This document shows positions 1 through 11,451 of a DNA stretch of 64,000 nt, one piece after another; within the stretch, counting starts at the first letter, position 1, and each line of letters starts with the position of its first letter. Below the pieces are notes generated by a model, which saw nothing but the letters and a program-made list of their open reading frames with translations, did no database searches and was not told where the DNA came from. Both the position numbers and the translations under genes were made by a program. Origin of the DNA: Cycas panzhihuaensis (Eukaryota; Cycadophyta); the NCBI GenBank assembly GCA_023213395.1, contig CM041465.1, positions 215,457,741 through 215,521,740 of the forward strand, written 5' to 3'.

Positions 1-414
1 GTCCTCTTATATACTTGAGGATATATGGAAGCTCAATTCTATAATTGAGTTCTATTTAAGGCTTGGTTCAATAAACTTAATTGAAGTCCTTTATGCAAGG
101 ATAGAAAAGTCATAAGACACTTAGCCCAAAATGATAAATCCTTATGATATTTATAGACCCCCAATATAGGGTCTCTACCTAGCTAAATTAGGTAGTTTCC
201 AAGTAGAATTATCTACCCAGGAAGTGAGAAGGAAGGAGGAGGCAAAAAGGGTAGCTATTAAGTAACATAATTTACCCTTGAATATAAATTAAAATGATAG
301 AAACTAAACTAAAAGAAAGAAGTATAAAAGAAGGTTTATGAGTGTAACCAAAGCCTGGGGGGGGGAATTCCCTTTTTTTAGCTCTTGAATACCTCCATAG
401 GGTCATCGAACCTT

Positions 415-426
415 GCTCTCATACCA
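415..426 (-). other. Possible primer-binding site of an undefined minus-strand LTR element
   Basis: Read on the minus strand this is TGGTATGAGAGC, one base off the initiator tRNA-Met primer-binding site TGGTATCAGAGC of plant copia elements, followed by AAGGTTCGATG as is common there. If real, the 5' LTR lies to the right of 428 and the interior runs off the left edge. I found no matching LTR pair or TSD, so this may be a relic or chance. Confidence 0.35.
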
Positions 427-3400
427 CTTATAACATTACTTCTTGAGTTTATCCTTGCAAATTAGATAGAAGAAGAATAGATATAGCACTTTATTAACTT
501 AGGAGACAAATATTATAGAAGAGCACAAACAATAGGCACTAAAACAACACCAAAGGGAGTATTGAAGTACCTTCTATTAAGAAATGTAAAATAATGAACA
601 ACAATTACAAGTAATTCCTTCCCCTCAAATAGCTAGAAGGGGGTCATTCTTTAGTAATCCTATTGGTGGCCCTAAGGGCCTTACATATCATTAGGGGGTT
701 TAGTGGCTTATGCACAAATCTTAATAGTTAACATCAAAACTTAACCCTTGATGGTTACTCTATAGTGGTGCCCTTTTTGCTTAAGAAAATGGACTACATT
801 ATAGGTGATCTATACTAATTTGTTATGAAAAGCTTAAAGGATAATTGTAAAGTATGCAACTAATAGATTCCTTTTATTGATTTAAGTACCAATATTATAG
901 AAAAAAGGCACTTGCAAGAATACCAAAAAATCACTAAATTTGTACAATAGCCTGATATTACAAATAAACTCTAGACATAATGTCTCCTTAAATAAATGAT
1001 ATAACCGTATCCCATGTAATTCTATTGGTGAACAAAGCAATCCTCATTCTTATTAGAGGATATAACTGACCCATACACATACAATTATAAGAAGCTTTAA
1101 CCATCTTATGGCTTAGTCATATGGACTAATAATGTGATTCTTCTAACTGTAGGTGGTTATATAACAAAGTACTGAGTATAAGTGCACTTAGTTCCTAGAT
1201 GTCTTGGTTACTTATTTCTTTTTCATAGTGTTGCATACCTAACTATATTTGTTTCTTTTAGACTATATACTTAGAATGCTTAAATAGGAGTAGATAGTGT
1301 AAATTATAATTTCTTAATGATGCTTGAGTGAGTATATTAGTTGCATCTCATTATTTAATTGTACTTCTCATATTATACTAACCTCTCTATAATAAATAAA
1401 ACATTCACAAATATCATTACACTTGTAGCAGATATAAGATCCCTAATAAAACAAACTTACTATTAATGTATAGTACCAAAGACATTAAAGAGATATAATG
1501 AGATATATTCTTCTCTTTAAGTAGTGTAACAAGGACACTTGCAGTGATTCTCAAGGTTTTAAGTAAGATCCTTAGTCAAGATTTATCATTATTGGATAAG
1601 CATGCTTAATGATATATTAACAAGTAAAGTGAGGTGTAATTAGGAACCAATATCTAGGCCTTAGATAGAACTAGCTCAACACTAGGGGCATAGGAATAGT
1701 AATAGAGAATTACAAGATTTTTCTTTCCTTTTGCTCTTACTTCTTATACTCCCCTTCTCTATTTTATTCTTCTTCATAACCTCTCCTAATCCATAACTTT
1801 GTTCACATTTATCTTCTCATTGTCCACTCTTACCTTCTCACACCATACATTGAGTCTTTCTTTGAGTTAGTTTTAGTTCAATTGTTATACATTGTTTGTT
1901 ACCTTCCCCCTTCTACACCTCCTCTCCTTGTAAGAGGGCTAGTACATTTAAGAAACCCCAAACACTAAATGAATATATTGATACCTCTATATGTAGTTAA
2001 GGCTTATTTATAATATACACTTATCTATTTTATAAATGTTTATTTCTTAATAAAGAAATATGATTAATCAAACCCTTAAATTCAATTTAATTATACCCAT
2101 CTACTTATGTACCTTGTTTTATACTTAATTAAATAATATTTATTTTTTATATAAAGTAATATATTACACCTAATCCTAATTAGAAGGGGAGAAATATATT
2201 ATCATATACATATAGCTCTTTCTCTTGTATTTAAATGTATTTAGAATTTAAAAGAAAGATACAAAGAGAGCATTATATCTTAATTTAATCTCACTAGCTT
2301 CTTCAAGATAATAAGAAAGAAGGTAAGTTATTACTTCTTTTACTTTACCCTATTCTATTGCTTTTTAGTTATATGGTTTGTGTTGGATAATGTTTAATCT
2401 ATGTCTAATAAACTAATGGTATCCACTCTTGTATGCACTAGAGGGTCATAGTATATATATTTCTTTATGTTTTAGACATTGGTTAATTAGATAGTTCTTT
2501 GCATATGATTGGACACCCATATGACAATATGCGTTATAAATACGTTACTTTACAATGCAAGTTAGAGGTGGTCATTTATCCTAAATGGTTGTGCTTATAT
2601 TATATTATATATTTCATACTTTTTCACATATGTTATCATAGTATTCTATATGTATTTGATATTATGCATTTGTAGTATCAAATCATGCAATTTTAACATA
2701 CTATTAGAGTTGTGCCATGATCCATGCGAGGCTACAAGACTATGAGTATGTCTACCTATGTATGTGTTTTTTAAAATTTATTTTAATTGTAATTATTATT
2801 TCTAGTAAGGAGGATTATCTTGTTAAGTAATGTGCATTATTATAAGTTTATTGGAAGATTGTTGAATTATATTTTTATATAATACTAAAGAGCATATTGA
2901 TGTATGTGCCTAAATAACATATTAGCATATGTATCTAAATAGTTATTAGTGCCTAAGCCATTGAAAATTTAGCTAAAGCATAGATCACTATAGTAATCCA
3001 AAGATAAATTCTATGAAGAAGTACCACATGAGGCATAATTTACTTATTATACTGATATTGTTTATACATATTGGCTAGTAAACACATGTGTATGTAGCTT
3101 AAGTGTCCATGAATAAAGCTTCTAAGTCATGATCAATCACTCTACTAAAATTGTTTTCATGGTGAAGAGAACCATTATTTACCCTTTATTTTTTAGAGTT
3201 AAAGGCTAGGTTTATAGATGATTTTATGACAAATATATGCTCATGTGAATTAAATATTCAACATAATAGTTATGTGAATATTTAACTCATGTTATTATTG
3301 GTTTATTGGCCATTCTATTATTGAAATAAGGAGATTATTGTAGTTACTTATTGAAAAGAGTTGGTAGATCTATGGTTAAATCCTAGCTTAGAAGGGTTTT

Positions 3401-4253
3401 CTTGCTTGATGAATGGCTATGGAGCATATTTGATGAGGGTTTTATAGATTTCCACTAGCACAAATCAATTACTAGTGGGTGCACATACCAAGTTAATGAT
3501 TTAAAGCATTGATTATAGGCTAATGTAAAATTAAGTGGTTGTGTGTTAATATTTGACATTTTTTTTATTAATTTTAATTGCATAGAGATATTTCTTACTA
3601 GAAAATTCTACCATGGAGTTAGATTGATCATTTATAGCCTTTGTTTATAAGAAAGATGATCATGGGTTTCAATTGGGTGTGGGAAACCTCTACATTAGAA
3701 TGGAAAATTCTCCATATTTTGAGCATTATTTCTTGCATTTCTTACTTAGAGGGGGTTTTCCACACTATGTTGAAGGGATATTTGGGTTTAAATCTATAAT
3801 TTTTAGAAGATTTGAGTTAGAAATTTGCTTAAAATACTCACATATATGCTATCATCATCACCATTATTTGATTATTTTTTACATATAAAAGATTTTAATT
3901 TGATGTAAAATTTTAAGTTTTAAACTTTTAAAATATATTATATTATTTTTGAAACCTTTTGAAAGTCCTCTTAACCCCTAAAGAGGTCACATGGGTGATT
4001 TTTATAACTAAGAGCTAACTTGAAGGGGCCACATTTCTAATTTTTCATCCTTTTCAAGAATTGTACTCACAAAAACACCAATATCTCTCTCATGGGATGT
4101 CAGTATTTGATTTTGTTAGTTGTATTGAGAGATGGATCACATAGCTTTATAATGACTAGGCACATACCACATTTTGAAGATTATTCATAGTAGATTTTAA
4201 GACTTAAAATTCTAGATTTAGTTTGGCAAGTTATTTTTTGTGTTAAAATTGGA

Positions 4254-4258
4254 ACTTG
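4254..4258. repeat. Target-site duplication of element H
   Basis: acttg here is repeated exactly at 7467-7471, just outside the other LTR. A 5-bp duplication is normal for LTR retrotransposon integration, and it fixes both ends of the element. Confidence 0.9.
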
Positions 4259-4484
4259 TGTTGGAAATCAAACCTGCAATAAGATAATATTCACAAATAG
4301 AAACAAACACCTCTAGGATCAAATGGTACCCTTAAGGTACCTCAAATTATATTAATAAAACATCCTTATAATAGTTATTGCATATGATACACTATGTGTG
4401 TATTTATAATATATGACATGATAGTGAGAGTGGGACCCACTTACATGTGGGACAAAACAAATGTGCATTACTAATATTTCAACA
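4259..4484 (-). repeat. 3' LTR of element H
   Basis: 226 bp, closely similar to 7260-7466. It carries about 20 extra bases (near 4320-4340) that the other LTR lacks. Both start tgttg and end caaca on the plus strand. Confidence 0.9.
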
Positions 4485-4496
4485 CTCCCCCTTAAA
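4485..4496 (-). other. Polypurine tract of element H
   Basis: On the minus strand this reads TTTAAGGGGGAG directly before the 3' LTR, the expected second-strand priming site. It confirms the minus-strand orientation. Confidence 0.8.
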
Positions 4497-4539
4497 GCAC
4501 ATTTGGGTTATTTGTATTTGCAATGCCTTGTCCTTAGAA

Positions 4540-4700
4540 ATGTCTTGAAGATGATGTCTTCAACTTGATCCTCATCTTCAATCTTGTAGTGATGTCTTTG
4601 TTGTAGAATGATGTCTTTAACTTGATTTTCATCTTCAATTTTGTACTGATGCCTTTGTAGGATGATGTCCTTAGCTTGATTTCCATCTTCCATCATGTCA
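4540..4700 (-). repeat. 54-57 bp tandem repeat, three units, in element H
   Basis: The minus-strand frame 4508-4750 shows a unit repeated nearly three times: KDIILQRHQYKI then KDIILQQRHHYKI then EDII, each preceded by EDE(N/D)QV or similar. The unit is 18-19 codons. This is an internal coding-type tandem repeat just upstream of the polypurine tract. Function unknown. Confidence 0.65.
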
Positions 4701-4828
4701 TGATGATGTTGTTGTAGTAACTCTAGCAAGTGCAAATCCTGATTCTTCATTGCGCTTAGTCTAGTCTGATTTTGATGTAGATCCTATAAGTAACCATCTT
4801 CAAATATAACTTGATTTTCATCATTATC

Positions 4829-5188
4829 CTATATAAATTCTTGATAACCATGTATAATAGTGATTTCTTCAACCTTTGGAGTGGAATCTTGATCAACTTG
4901 CATACTCTTTGAACTTGAATCAATACTCAAAAAAGGAACATCATTCAAACTTGAATCAATCTGAGACTCATCTTTTATAGGACCATCAAATTCATATTTA
5001 ATTTCTCTTGAAATCATGGCGTCATCGAAATAAACCTTTATCCATTCATCACTTTTAATGTCTTCATTAGTAGTTGTAGTTTCATTAATGTATTCAGTCA
5101 TATGTTCAGTAGTAGTTTCATCAATATTCAAATATTCTTTATCTTGACATACTATTTCATCATTGTTGATAATATTTTCTTCATTCAT
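4829..5188 (-). pseudogene. Acidic low-complexity reading frame in element H
   Basis: A 119-codon open frame on the sense strand of H, downstream of and out of phase with the gag-like frame at 5275-5625. It is rich in Glu, Asp, Thr and Ser (for example DETTTEHMTEYINETTTTNE) with no domain I recognise. It may be a decayed extension of the element's coding region or an element-specific extra frame. It is included because it lies in the element's coding direction between the gag remnant and the tandem repeat. I assign no function. Confidence 0.35.
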
Positions 5189-5274
5189 TGTACTTGTACA
5201 TTAACCTTAATTGTCCTTTCAATCATTCATTGTGTCTCTTTAGGAGTTTGTTCAAATACATCCCTTAAAAAATC

Positions 5275-5625
5275 TCATGCTTCCTTAGTAGTACTTGCAC
5301 ATTGAATCTTAGGAATGACAAAATGATATGTGGAGGGAAGATCAACCTTGTCTAATGTAGTAAGAATCATGATGAATGCCTTTCTGTCTTTCTTTTCAAG
5401 CATTTCCCTTTCTTCTTCATCCTTAGGGATATCATATCCATCAGTAACAAGCTTCCACAAACCTCTAGCTATAACAAAACATCTCATTTTAATTGTCCAA
5501 AAGAAGTAGTTTTCTCCATTACACTTAGGTATTGGAAGAAACGAATCCCTTAAGTAATATTTATTTATTTCATAGACATATAGGACCACATCATTCTCTT
5601 CCATGATTGTAAATACTATCTCCAA
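5275..5625 (-). pseudogene. Gag N-terminal domain remnant (DUF4219/UBN2 type) of element H
   Basis: A 116-codon frame. The segment CNGENYFFWTIKMRC followed by LWKLVTDGY matches the N-terminal motif of copia Gag proteins in plants, usually F-x-G-x-N-Y-x-x-W followed by a helix and LW-x-x-V-x-x-G. Gag forms the cytoplasmic particle that packages the element RNA. The usual UBN2 helical region and CCHC knuckle are missing, so only the first third of a Gag survives. The stretch after SASTTKEA-like sequence drifts into other frames, which indicates frameshifts. Retaining a gag domain without pol is typical of non-autonomous copia derivatives. Confidence 0.7.
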
Positions 5626-7247
5626 ATAATGTGTCCATTTTTTTCAATCAACAAGCTTACCTAACATTGGTAACATGCCCATTAATCAATATTAACAAAC
5701 TTTCTCATATCTCATATCTCTCGCATCACTAACTTTATCATCATATCATCACCTTGTCCATTTCTCATATCGCCAAATAGTTACATAGAATTTAAAACAC
5801 TCACTTCATCATCAAATCAATGCCTCATAACTTTCACAATGATCATATATGCCACATGTTATCATTATGTCACCAAGACACATCACACTTCAATCAATTG
5901 CCCAAAACACAACTCATGCCACAATATTACCAATGAATAAACCATACCCTTACAAATCATGTAATGATCTATACTGCTCAACAAAGCTTACTTTTATGTA
6001 ACTCAGGTATCTTCAACAAAACTCATTCTTCTTTACCCATTCAATAAATTAAAAGAACACATCATCAAACATGCATAATCCCAGCCTTAAACATGCCCAA
6101 TAAGTGCCCAATCTTGTCATGTAACCTCATATGCAATAAGCACCTTATTGCCTCCAATCACCATTTTTCTTATCCTCAAATTTGCCTTATCATGCCCATA
6201 AAGATCCTTGAAATAAATCACATTCCAAGAAGCACTAAGTTGCCATATGCCACTCAACTCATTCATACAAACACATGCACTATCGTTTCATCACCATATT
6301 ATGTCATCATCATAAAAGCTCTCTCATATAAATACATGTAAGAAAGAACTCAATTTACCATTAAACAATCATCATCATGCACCTCAAATCACCAATAGAG
6401 TGCCAAATACATTCACATCAATATGACTTAATGTCATCTCACATTGCAACAATACTATCCCATGCACAACATATGCAAGAGAGCCTCAAATAGTCACCTC
6501 ATATTACAACATTACTCAACTTATGTAAATCGCATGCAAGACAACACTATGCCAATGCCAAATGTCACTACTTCATCACCAATTAAGAGTGCAAAACACT
6601 TATATCACCTCATTACCATTGCCTCACTCACATCACCGTATCAATATGAAACCCTTAAATTCCCAAAAAACTTACTTTTGAAAAAATATAGCTCAAAAAT
6701 ACATAAAATATGGATGGAAATAATGGTCTCTAAAATATAATTCCAACGGTTTATATAAAATTAAATTCTGATATCTAGATCAAAAGTTATGTCCCTTTTA
6801 AGAATTTCATAATTAGGGTTTCTAGGGACTGTAATAGTACCTTCTGATAAACTATTAATAACTTTTCACTCTAAACTCTGATAAACCTCAAACGACTTCC
6901 ATTAGAAAGTAAATTTAAAAATGCATAAAGTCAAAAAATATTTGAGGCCATTTCTGTACCTGTAGCCAAAGTTATAGCTCTTTGAAGTTGAGGTTGTAGA
7001 TTTATCCAAAAAAATATAGCGACGAAAAAAAAAGGCCAAAATTAATTCTACTACAATTTTTATACTTTCACCCCAAAATCTACAGTACAACCACTTAAAA
7101 TTTATAGAACAACCCATCTCATCTTAATTTTTCCATTACATTTTAGAAATTTCAACATTTATTCTCTCAAATTTGCTTTCAACCCTTGATGGCACCTCCC
7201 AAATCACTGCTCTAATACTAAATAAAAACACCTCTCTCAACTTGGGT
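5626..7247 (-). other. 5' non-coding interior of element H
   Basis: About 1.6 kb between primer site and gag remnant, AT-rich, with many CAT and ATG triplets but no frame with a recognisable domain. It is a long leader for such a small element. I see no captured host gene in it. Confidence 0.5.
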
Positions 7248-7259
7248 GCTCTAATACCA
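7248..7259 (-). other. Primer-binding site of element H (initiator tRNA-Met)
   Basis: Minus strand TGGTATTAGAGC immediately after the 5' LTR, one base off the canonical TGGTATCAGAGC. Confidence 0.85.
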
Positions 7260-7466
7260 TGTTGAAAATCAAACCTACAAGAAGAAAATATTCATAAATA
7301 GAAACAAACACCTCTAGGGTACCTCAAATTGTATTAACAAAACATCCTTATAATAGATATTACATATGATACACTATGTGTGTGTTTATAATGTATGACA
7401 TGATAGTGAGAGTGGGACCCACTTATATGTGGGATAAAATAAATATGTATTACTAATATTCCAACA
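7260..7466 (-). repeat. 5' LTR of element H
   Basis: 207 bp partner of 4259-4484. The primer site abuts its left edge in plus coordinates and the TSD acttg its right edge. Confidence 0.9.
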
Positions 7467-7471
7467 ACTTG

Positions 7472-7732
7472 TACGCAAAGGAAGAGGTGTTTTAACTTAT
7501 ATTTATACTTAAATTATTTAGATAACCATTTGTATAGGTTTACTTCATAGTTCAGTGGATGGAGCTATAGATGCTCAACTTAGTTCTCTCCTTAGGTTAT
7601 AAAAGAAATAGTAAACAAGCATAAATGAGAGTACGTGAAAGCTATTTTACAAGTGAATGTAAGTGAACTATGTATGTGAAGGTCACTCTAGAGGACTATT
7701 GGGTACAATAACTAGTTACCCATATGCTCTAG
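7472..7732. other. Host sequence between elements H and C
   Basis: About 260 bp of AT-rich DNA with no feature seen, between the TSD of H and the inferred left edge of C's LTR. Confidence 0.5.
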
Positions 7733-10173
7733 TATTGAAATGCTAATGGGAGTAAATTCAAGGTAGTTGCAATTAGGAAACACTAACCTAAGGTGTGAGT
7801 TTGGTGTACATATAACTAGTCTTAAGCACTTGCAAAGGGTTTGTTTGTGTTTCTTGAGCACATATATAAGGGTGGTTGTCTTAAGGTTTCCCAATTAGGC
7901 TAAACTAAGGGCATTGGATTGGATGTGCATGTGCATGTATAGTGGAGCATTTCCTAATGAGAATCAAATATAAGGGGAATGTAATAAAAGAACACTGCAT
8001 GTCACTAGATGCAGCTATATGTGCTTCTTCTTTTTTTTTTTTTTAATGAAGTGCTCCCACTCTTTCCTAGAAAGTTTCTATTTATTCCCTTATAGATTCA
8101 GGACTCATATAAATGCAATCCATCCTTATAAATAGGGTTAGTTTCCTAGGATGTCATCTAATGTATCCAAACTCTACTTTTGAAAAGAAATACAAGAATG
8201 TAAATGAATGTAAATGCAAGAGAAAGAGAGGTGCAATGGAAAGTAAACAAACACTTTGCTTTTTTTTTTCTTTTTCTGTAATAAAAGGGAGCAAGGGGGA
8301 AGTGGATAAAGAAGAGAATCTAGTAAACTAGAGTAAACTCTCTCCTATTTTCCTCTCTCTCTCTCTTTCTCTTCTTTTCTTGCTTTTTTTTAATTAAAAG
8401 AGAGAGAGAGAGAGAGATAAATAATAATAAAAGAGATAATTATAAGGGAGGAGTTGGTTGAGAGCATATACCTAGGAAAAGGATGGTCGAGGAAGTGATG
8501 CCCTTCGCTTATGAATCCATAACACTCTTCCTGTTATAGGAATAAGTTGGGGGGCTAATACTTACCTACCCCTAAGAGAAATTTGGAAGTTTTTCTACTT
8601 GTCAAATGACCCTTACGACAAGAAAAAAAGGCACTAAGCTCCAAAAACCAAAAAAGAAAGATGAAAAGGAAAAGAAAGGGAACCGGTAACTACATTTTTC
8701 AATGGCAATTGTTCATGAAGTTATTTACAACCTCCATGCAATTAAAAACAAGCCACAAGCCTCTTCTCCTTTAAATTATTTCCTACAAATAAGCTAGCCT
8801 TCTTACAAATATAGATGATCTACCATACTATCCAATCATAAGGATCATCAAAAGATCATAAACACTCAAAAGCATAAAGAAACTAATTATAAACTATTGA
8901 GCATATAAGCAAATGGATGACAAAAGATAGGGGTGCCTCATAATGGCATCTTTCCCCTATATATCTATTTGGTTTCCTAAGTTGTACTTAGGAAACCTCC
9001 CCTTAACTTATAGCTTGATCATAAGAAATCAGTCAAGCAAACAAGCATAAGGAGGCAAAGAGAGACTCTAATCACAAAGCAAATGAGATAATGATAAGCA
9101 AAAGAACCCTACTAGCAATTTACCATTAAGGAAATCATACAACATAGCATGAAAAAAAGATGGAATAAGGAGAGTGAAGAGTACCTCAAGTATGAAAGAG
9201 TAGATTACCTTTACCTTTGTGAGAGGATGGTGGCCAATGGTTGCTCAATCTTTCCTACAAGGACTCCTGAAAGGCTCTTAATTACTTGCTCTTCCCAATT
9301 GAAAGCTAGTTGATTGCTCTAAATATTAGAATTCTAGTCAAATTTTGATAACATATCCCCAATATTTCTCTTAAAAAAATGGTCTCCCCCTTCTTTAGAA
9401 AAAGGAGGGGATTTATAGATAAAACTAAAGTGAAGGGTTGGTGGTTTTTTACCATAATATAGAGAAAAACATCAACCAAAACCATGAGTCATGCTCATGG
9501 TTTGATAGATTTGGGTTAAACAAATTAAGAAAATGAATGGATTGAGGCTTGTTTAGCCTCTTTAGACAAATACAATCAGACATGGGGCTGCTACGACATG
9601 TCAAGTCTAAGAAAATTATATTTAAGAGCTAATTATCATCATTAATCCCAAGTCTAGGTAGGTGATAGTTATACCATAGATATATTTATGGTACTACAAA
9701 TATATCTATGATATTGTAATCAAATATATAGTGCCATAAATATAAACAAAATACTCTGTAGTATGAATATAGAGTAGGTTTTTAACCAACTAACTCCACA
9801 TATAATTAATTGGGTTGATAAACAACATTCTCTAAGGCATCTATCAATCAAAATGAGTGGTAGACAGGTGGAATTAAGGCTCAGAAGTAAAAGAAATAGT
9901 AATCAAAAGAGGAAATAAACTGTAAGTAGTAGGGGAGGTATTATTTTCCAACCTAAGAGCATAGATAGGGAATATAAGGGCCATGGACCTAGGTCATGAT
10001 CATCATCGACATGCAAGGTAGGATATGAGATAAGAAATAAGTGTATGAACAAGCATATATCCATCTTAATGTTTCAAATATAAATCAAACAAAGAGTAAA
10101 AGGGATAGAAACATATATGTGCTTACCTTACTTGATTGATTATCTAAATCCCATTTCCAAAAGTCAGGAAATA
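7733..10173 (-). repeat. 3' LTR of element C
   Basis: Both ends are inferred by comparison with B. On the minus strand the start at 10173 reads TATTTCCTGAC and then GGAAATGGG, matching B's TGTTTCCCGGC and GGGAATGGA, and later AAGTAAGGTAAGC matches AAGTAAGCTCAGG. On the plus strand the left edge tattgaaatgctaatggg matches B's tagtgaaatgcttcccatgg. Interior anchors agree in order, including ggctaatacttacctacccc near 8555 and acttgcaaagg near 7828. Length is 2,441 bp against about 2,640 in B. The partner LTR is not in the window, so no LTR pair can be compared. Confidence 0.65.
8343..8420. repeat. CT/GA microsatellite pair forming a hairpin, within C's LTR
   Basis: A (CT)n tract near 8355-8370 and a (GA)n tract near 8399-8417 are separated by a T-rich spacer, so the two can pair as an inverted repeat. 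Probably microsatellite growth inside the old LTR. Confidence 0.7.
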
Positions 10174-10184
10174 TTATCCCCATG
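10174..10184 (-). other. Polypurine tract of element C
   Basis: The minus strand reads ATGGGGATAA directly before the inferred LTR start, in the position of B's purine tract. Degenerate. Confidence 0.5.
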
Positions 10185-11024
10185 GTAGCAAAACCTCTTC
10201 AAATCTAAACCTAGAAGATGGTAAATGCTTCTAACACAAACGACATGATATGGAATAATAATAATAATCAACAGTTTATGAATCATAAGGGGTGGTGGCT
10301 ACCATAGTGGTACCTTATTAGTAGTAAGTCGTAGGGTGTTTACCCTTGGTTTAGCCTCCTAGGGAACCTATGGTAGAGGTTCACAAGCTAAGGGGGATAA
10401 TAGATTGATGCTTGTATTAATCCTTAAGGCCAATGGCTATGAAACCCTAACACATGCAAGTAGAAGGTATCAAACAATAGGGGGATTTCCCCCAAGGCAA
10501 GATAAATTGGGTGATGTGGCCCAAAATAGGGGCTTAAAAGCCTACAACCCCTTGAATATATGAAGCAGTGCCTCAAATATTCAAGGGAAAGAAAGACTTA
10601 ATGAGTCCAAGGGATTCGTTGCCATAGTTTTATCTCATTAGTAGTTGCCTTTTGTGTGTTTTATTATTTTATATTTTTTTTGTGGGTTTTAATTATTTTA
10701 TATTTTTTGTTGTTTTAGTGGTTTTCTTTTTTATTATATTATTATTATTATTTTATACTTAAAGGTTTACATTAAAAGAGACATATGATTTAAGTAAATC
10801 TAATATGTACAAATGTACAGGTTAGTTTACCCTTGTTTCGAAGCATAGTGATAGTTTAAGCTCTTATCGAAGTGCATAGGGAGCTTTAATAGCATGACTT
10901 AGCTTCTAGAAAGGGCTATATAAGCCTAGAGTTACCACCATAGTTTCACCTCATCAATGGGGTTCCCCTTGGAGGTGAGGTTAAGGGGATTGCCCCTAGG
11001 AATGAGCCTCAATAGGTGGTCGAT
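10185..11024 (-). other. Non-coding spacer of C between second RNase H and 3' LTR
   Basis: About 840 bp against roughly 360 in B. It contains a T-rich stretch with a local duplication (ttattttatatttttt units) and a (tat)n run at 10640-10760. No gene seen. Confidence 0.5.
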
Positions 11025-11451
11025 TAGGCTAGAGGAGAGTCATCTACCAATGGTAAATAATGCTTGAAGATGAAATTCGCCAACCTATCTACTTCAGTGT
11101 TAAGTCCATAGGGAATAAATGGATATCAAGTAAAGAAAAGTAAGCTAGGAGGGATCTAGTAGTTGTGGCTAAAGATCTCAATTATGGGTAAAGGGTATAG
11201 TAGACCTAGGTGAGCTAGGACATGACTATCTGGGAGTTACAATATAAAATAATGGGGCCATGGTATAAGCAGGGTGCATCTATGAGAGCTTGTATGATGA
11301 CGGTATACTCAGCTTCATTATTAGTGGCCTCAAGTAGAAAGACCCCAAATTGAATGAAGGTATACCCAAGGTGATTTTGAATGACCCAGACTATAATGGA
11401 AGGCCCCAAATTCCTACAACTATGCCTATTAGTGTGGATGATTAATGCCAT
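11025..11451 (-). pseudogene. Second (archaeal-type) RNase H of element C, decayed
   Basis: The frame begins MALIIHTNRHS and contains ATNNEAEYTVIIQAL and ILYCNSQIV, aligning with the second RNase H of A and B. Two of the catalytic aspartates are changed to asparagine (TDG to TNR and CDSQ to CNSQ), while the NEAEY glutamate remains, so it would be inactive. The end near 11025 is estimated by alignment with B. It lies on C's sense strand between the 3' LTR and the antisense gene, the same unusual place as in A and B, although A now separates it from the antisense gene. Confidence 0.75.

Larger units (their letters stand above)
1..4258. other. AT-rich sequence, no gene recognised
   Basis: Strongly AT-rich sequence with short, unconvincing open frames only; none shows a domain I recognise. 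The one hint of a mobile element is the primer-binding-like site at 415-426. A loose inverted repeat (gctctttctcttgtat against atacaaagagagc) lies near 2205-2275. I see no RNA gene and no tandem array. It is probably old decayed repeat sequence. Confidence 0.5.
4259..7466 (-). mobile_element. Element H: small non-autonomous Ty1/copia-type LTR retrotransposon
   Basis: A 3.2-kb element bounded by two similar LTRs of 226 and 207 bp that begin TG and end CA, flanked by a perfect 5-bp target duplication, acttg, at 4254-4258 and 7467-7471. Orientation is minus: the tRNA-iMet primer site abuts the right LTR and a purine tract abuts the left LTR. Inside is a gag-like N-terminal domain and low-complexity reading frames. 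No protease, integrase or RT is visible, so it would have needed another element's enzymes. It lies about 260 bp outside the end of element C. Confidence 0.9.

Noticed and set aside
3673-3888. 71-codon plus-strand frame in the left flank
   Set aside because: AT-rich chance frame, no domain and no conserved partner in the window.
4540-4700. CRISPR-like repeats in element H
   Set aside because: The units are contiguous and coding-like, with no unique spacers, in plant DNA.
5102-6740. Plus-strand frames inside H (5102-5305, 6093-6341, 6444-6740)
   Set aside because: They run against H's orientation and consist of low-complexity AT-rich codons.
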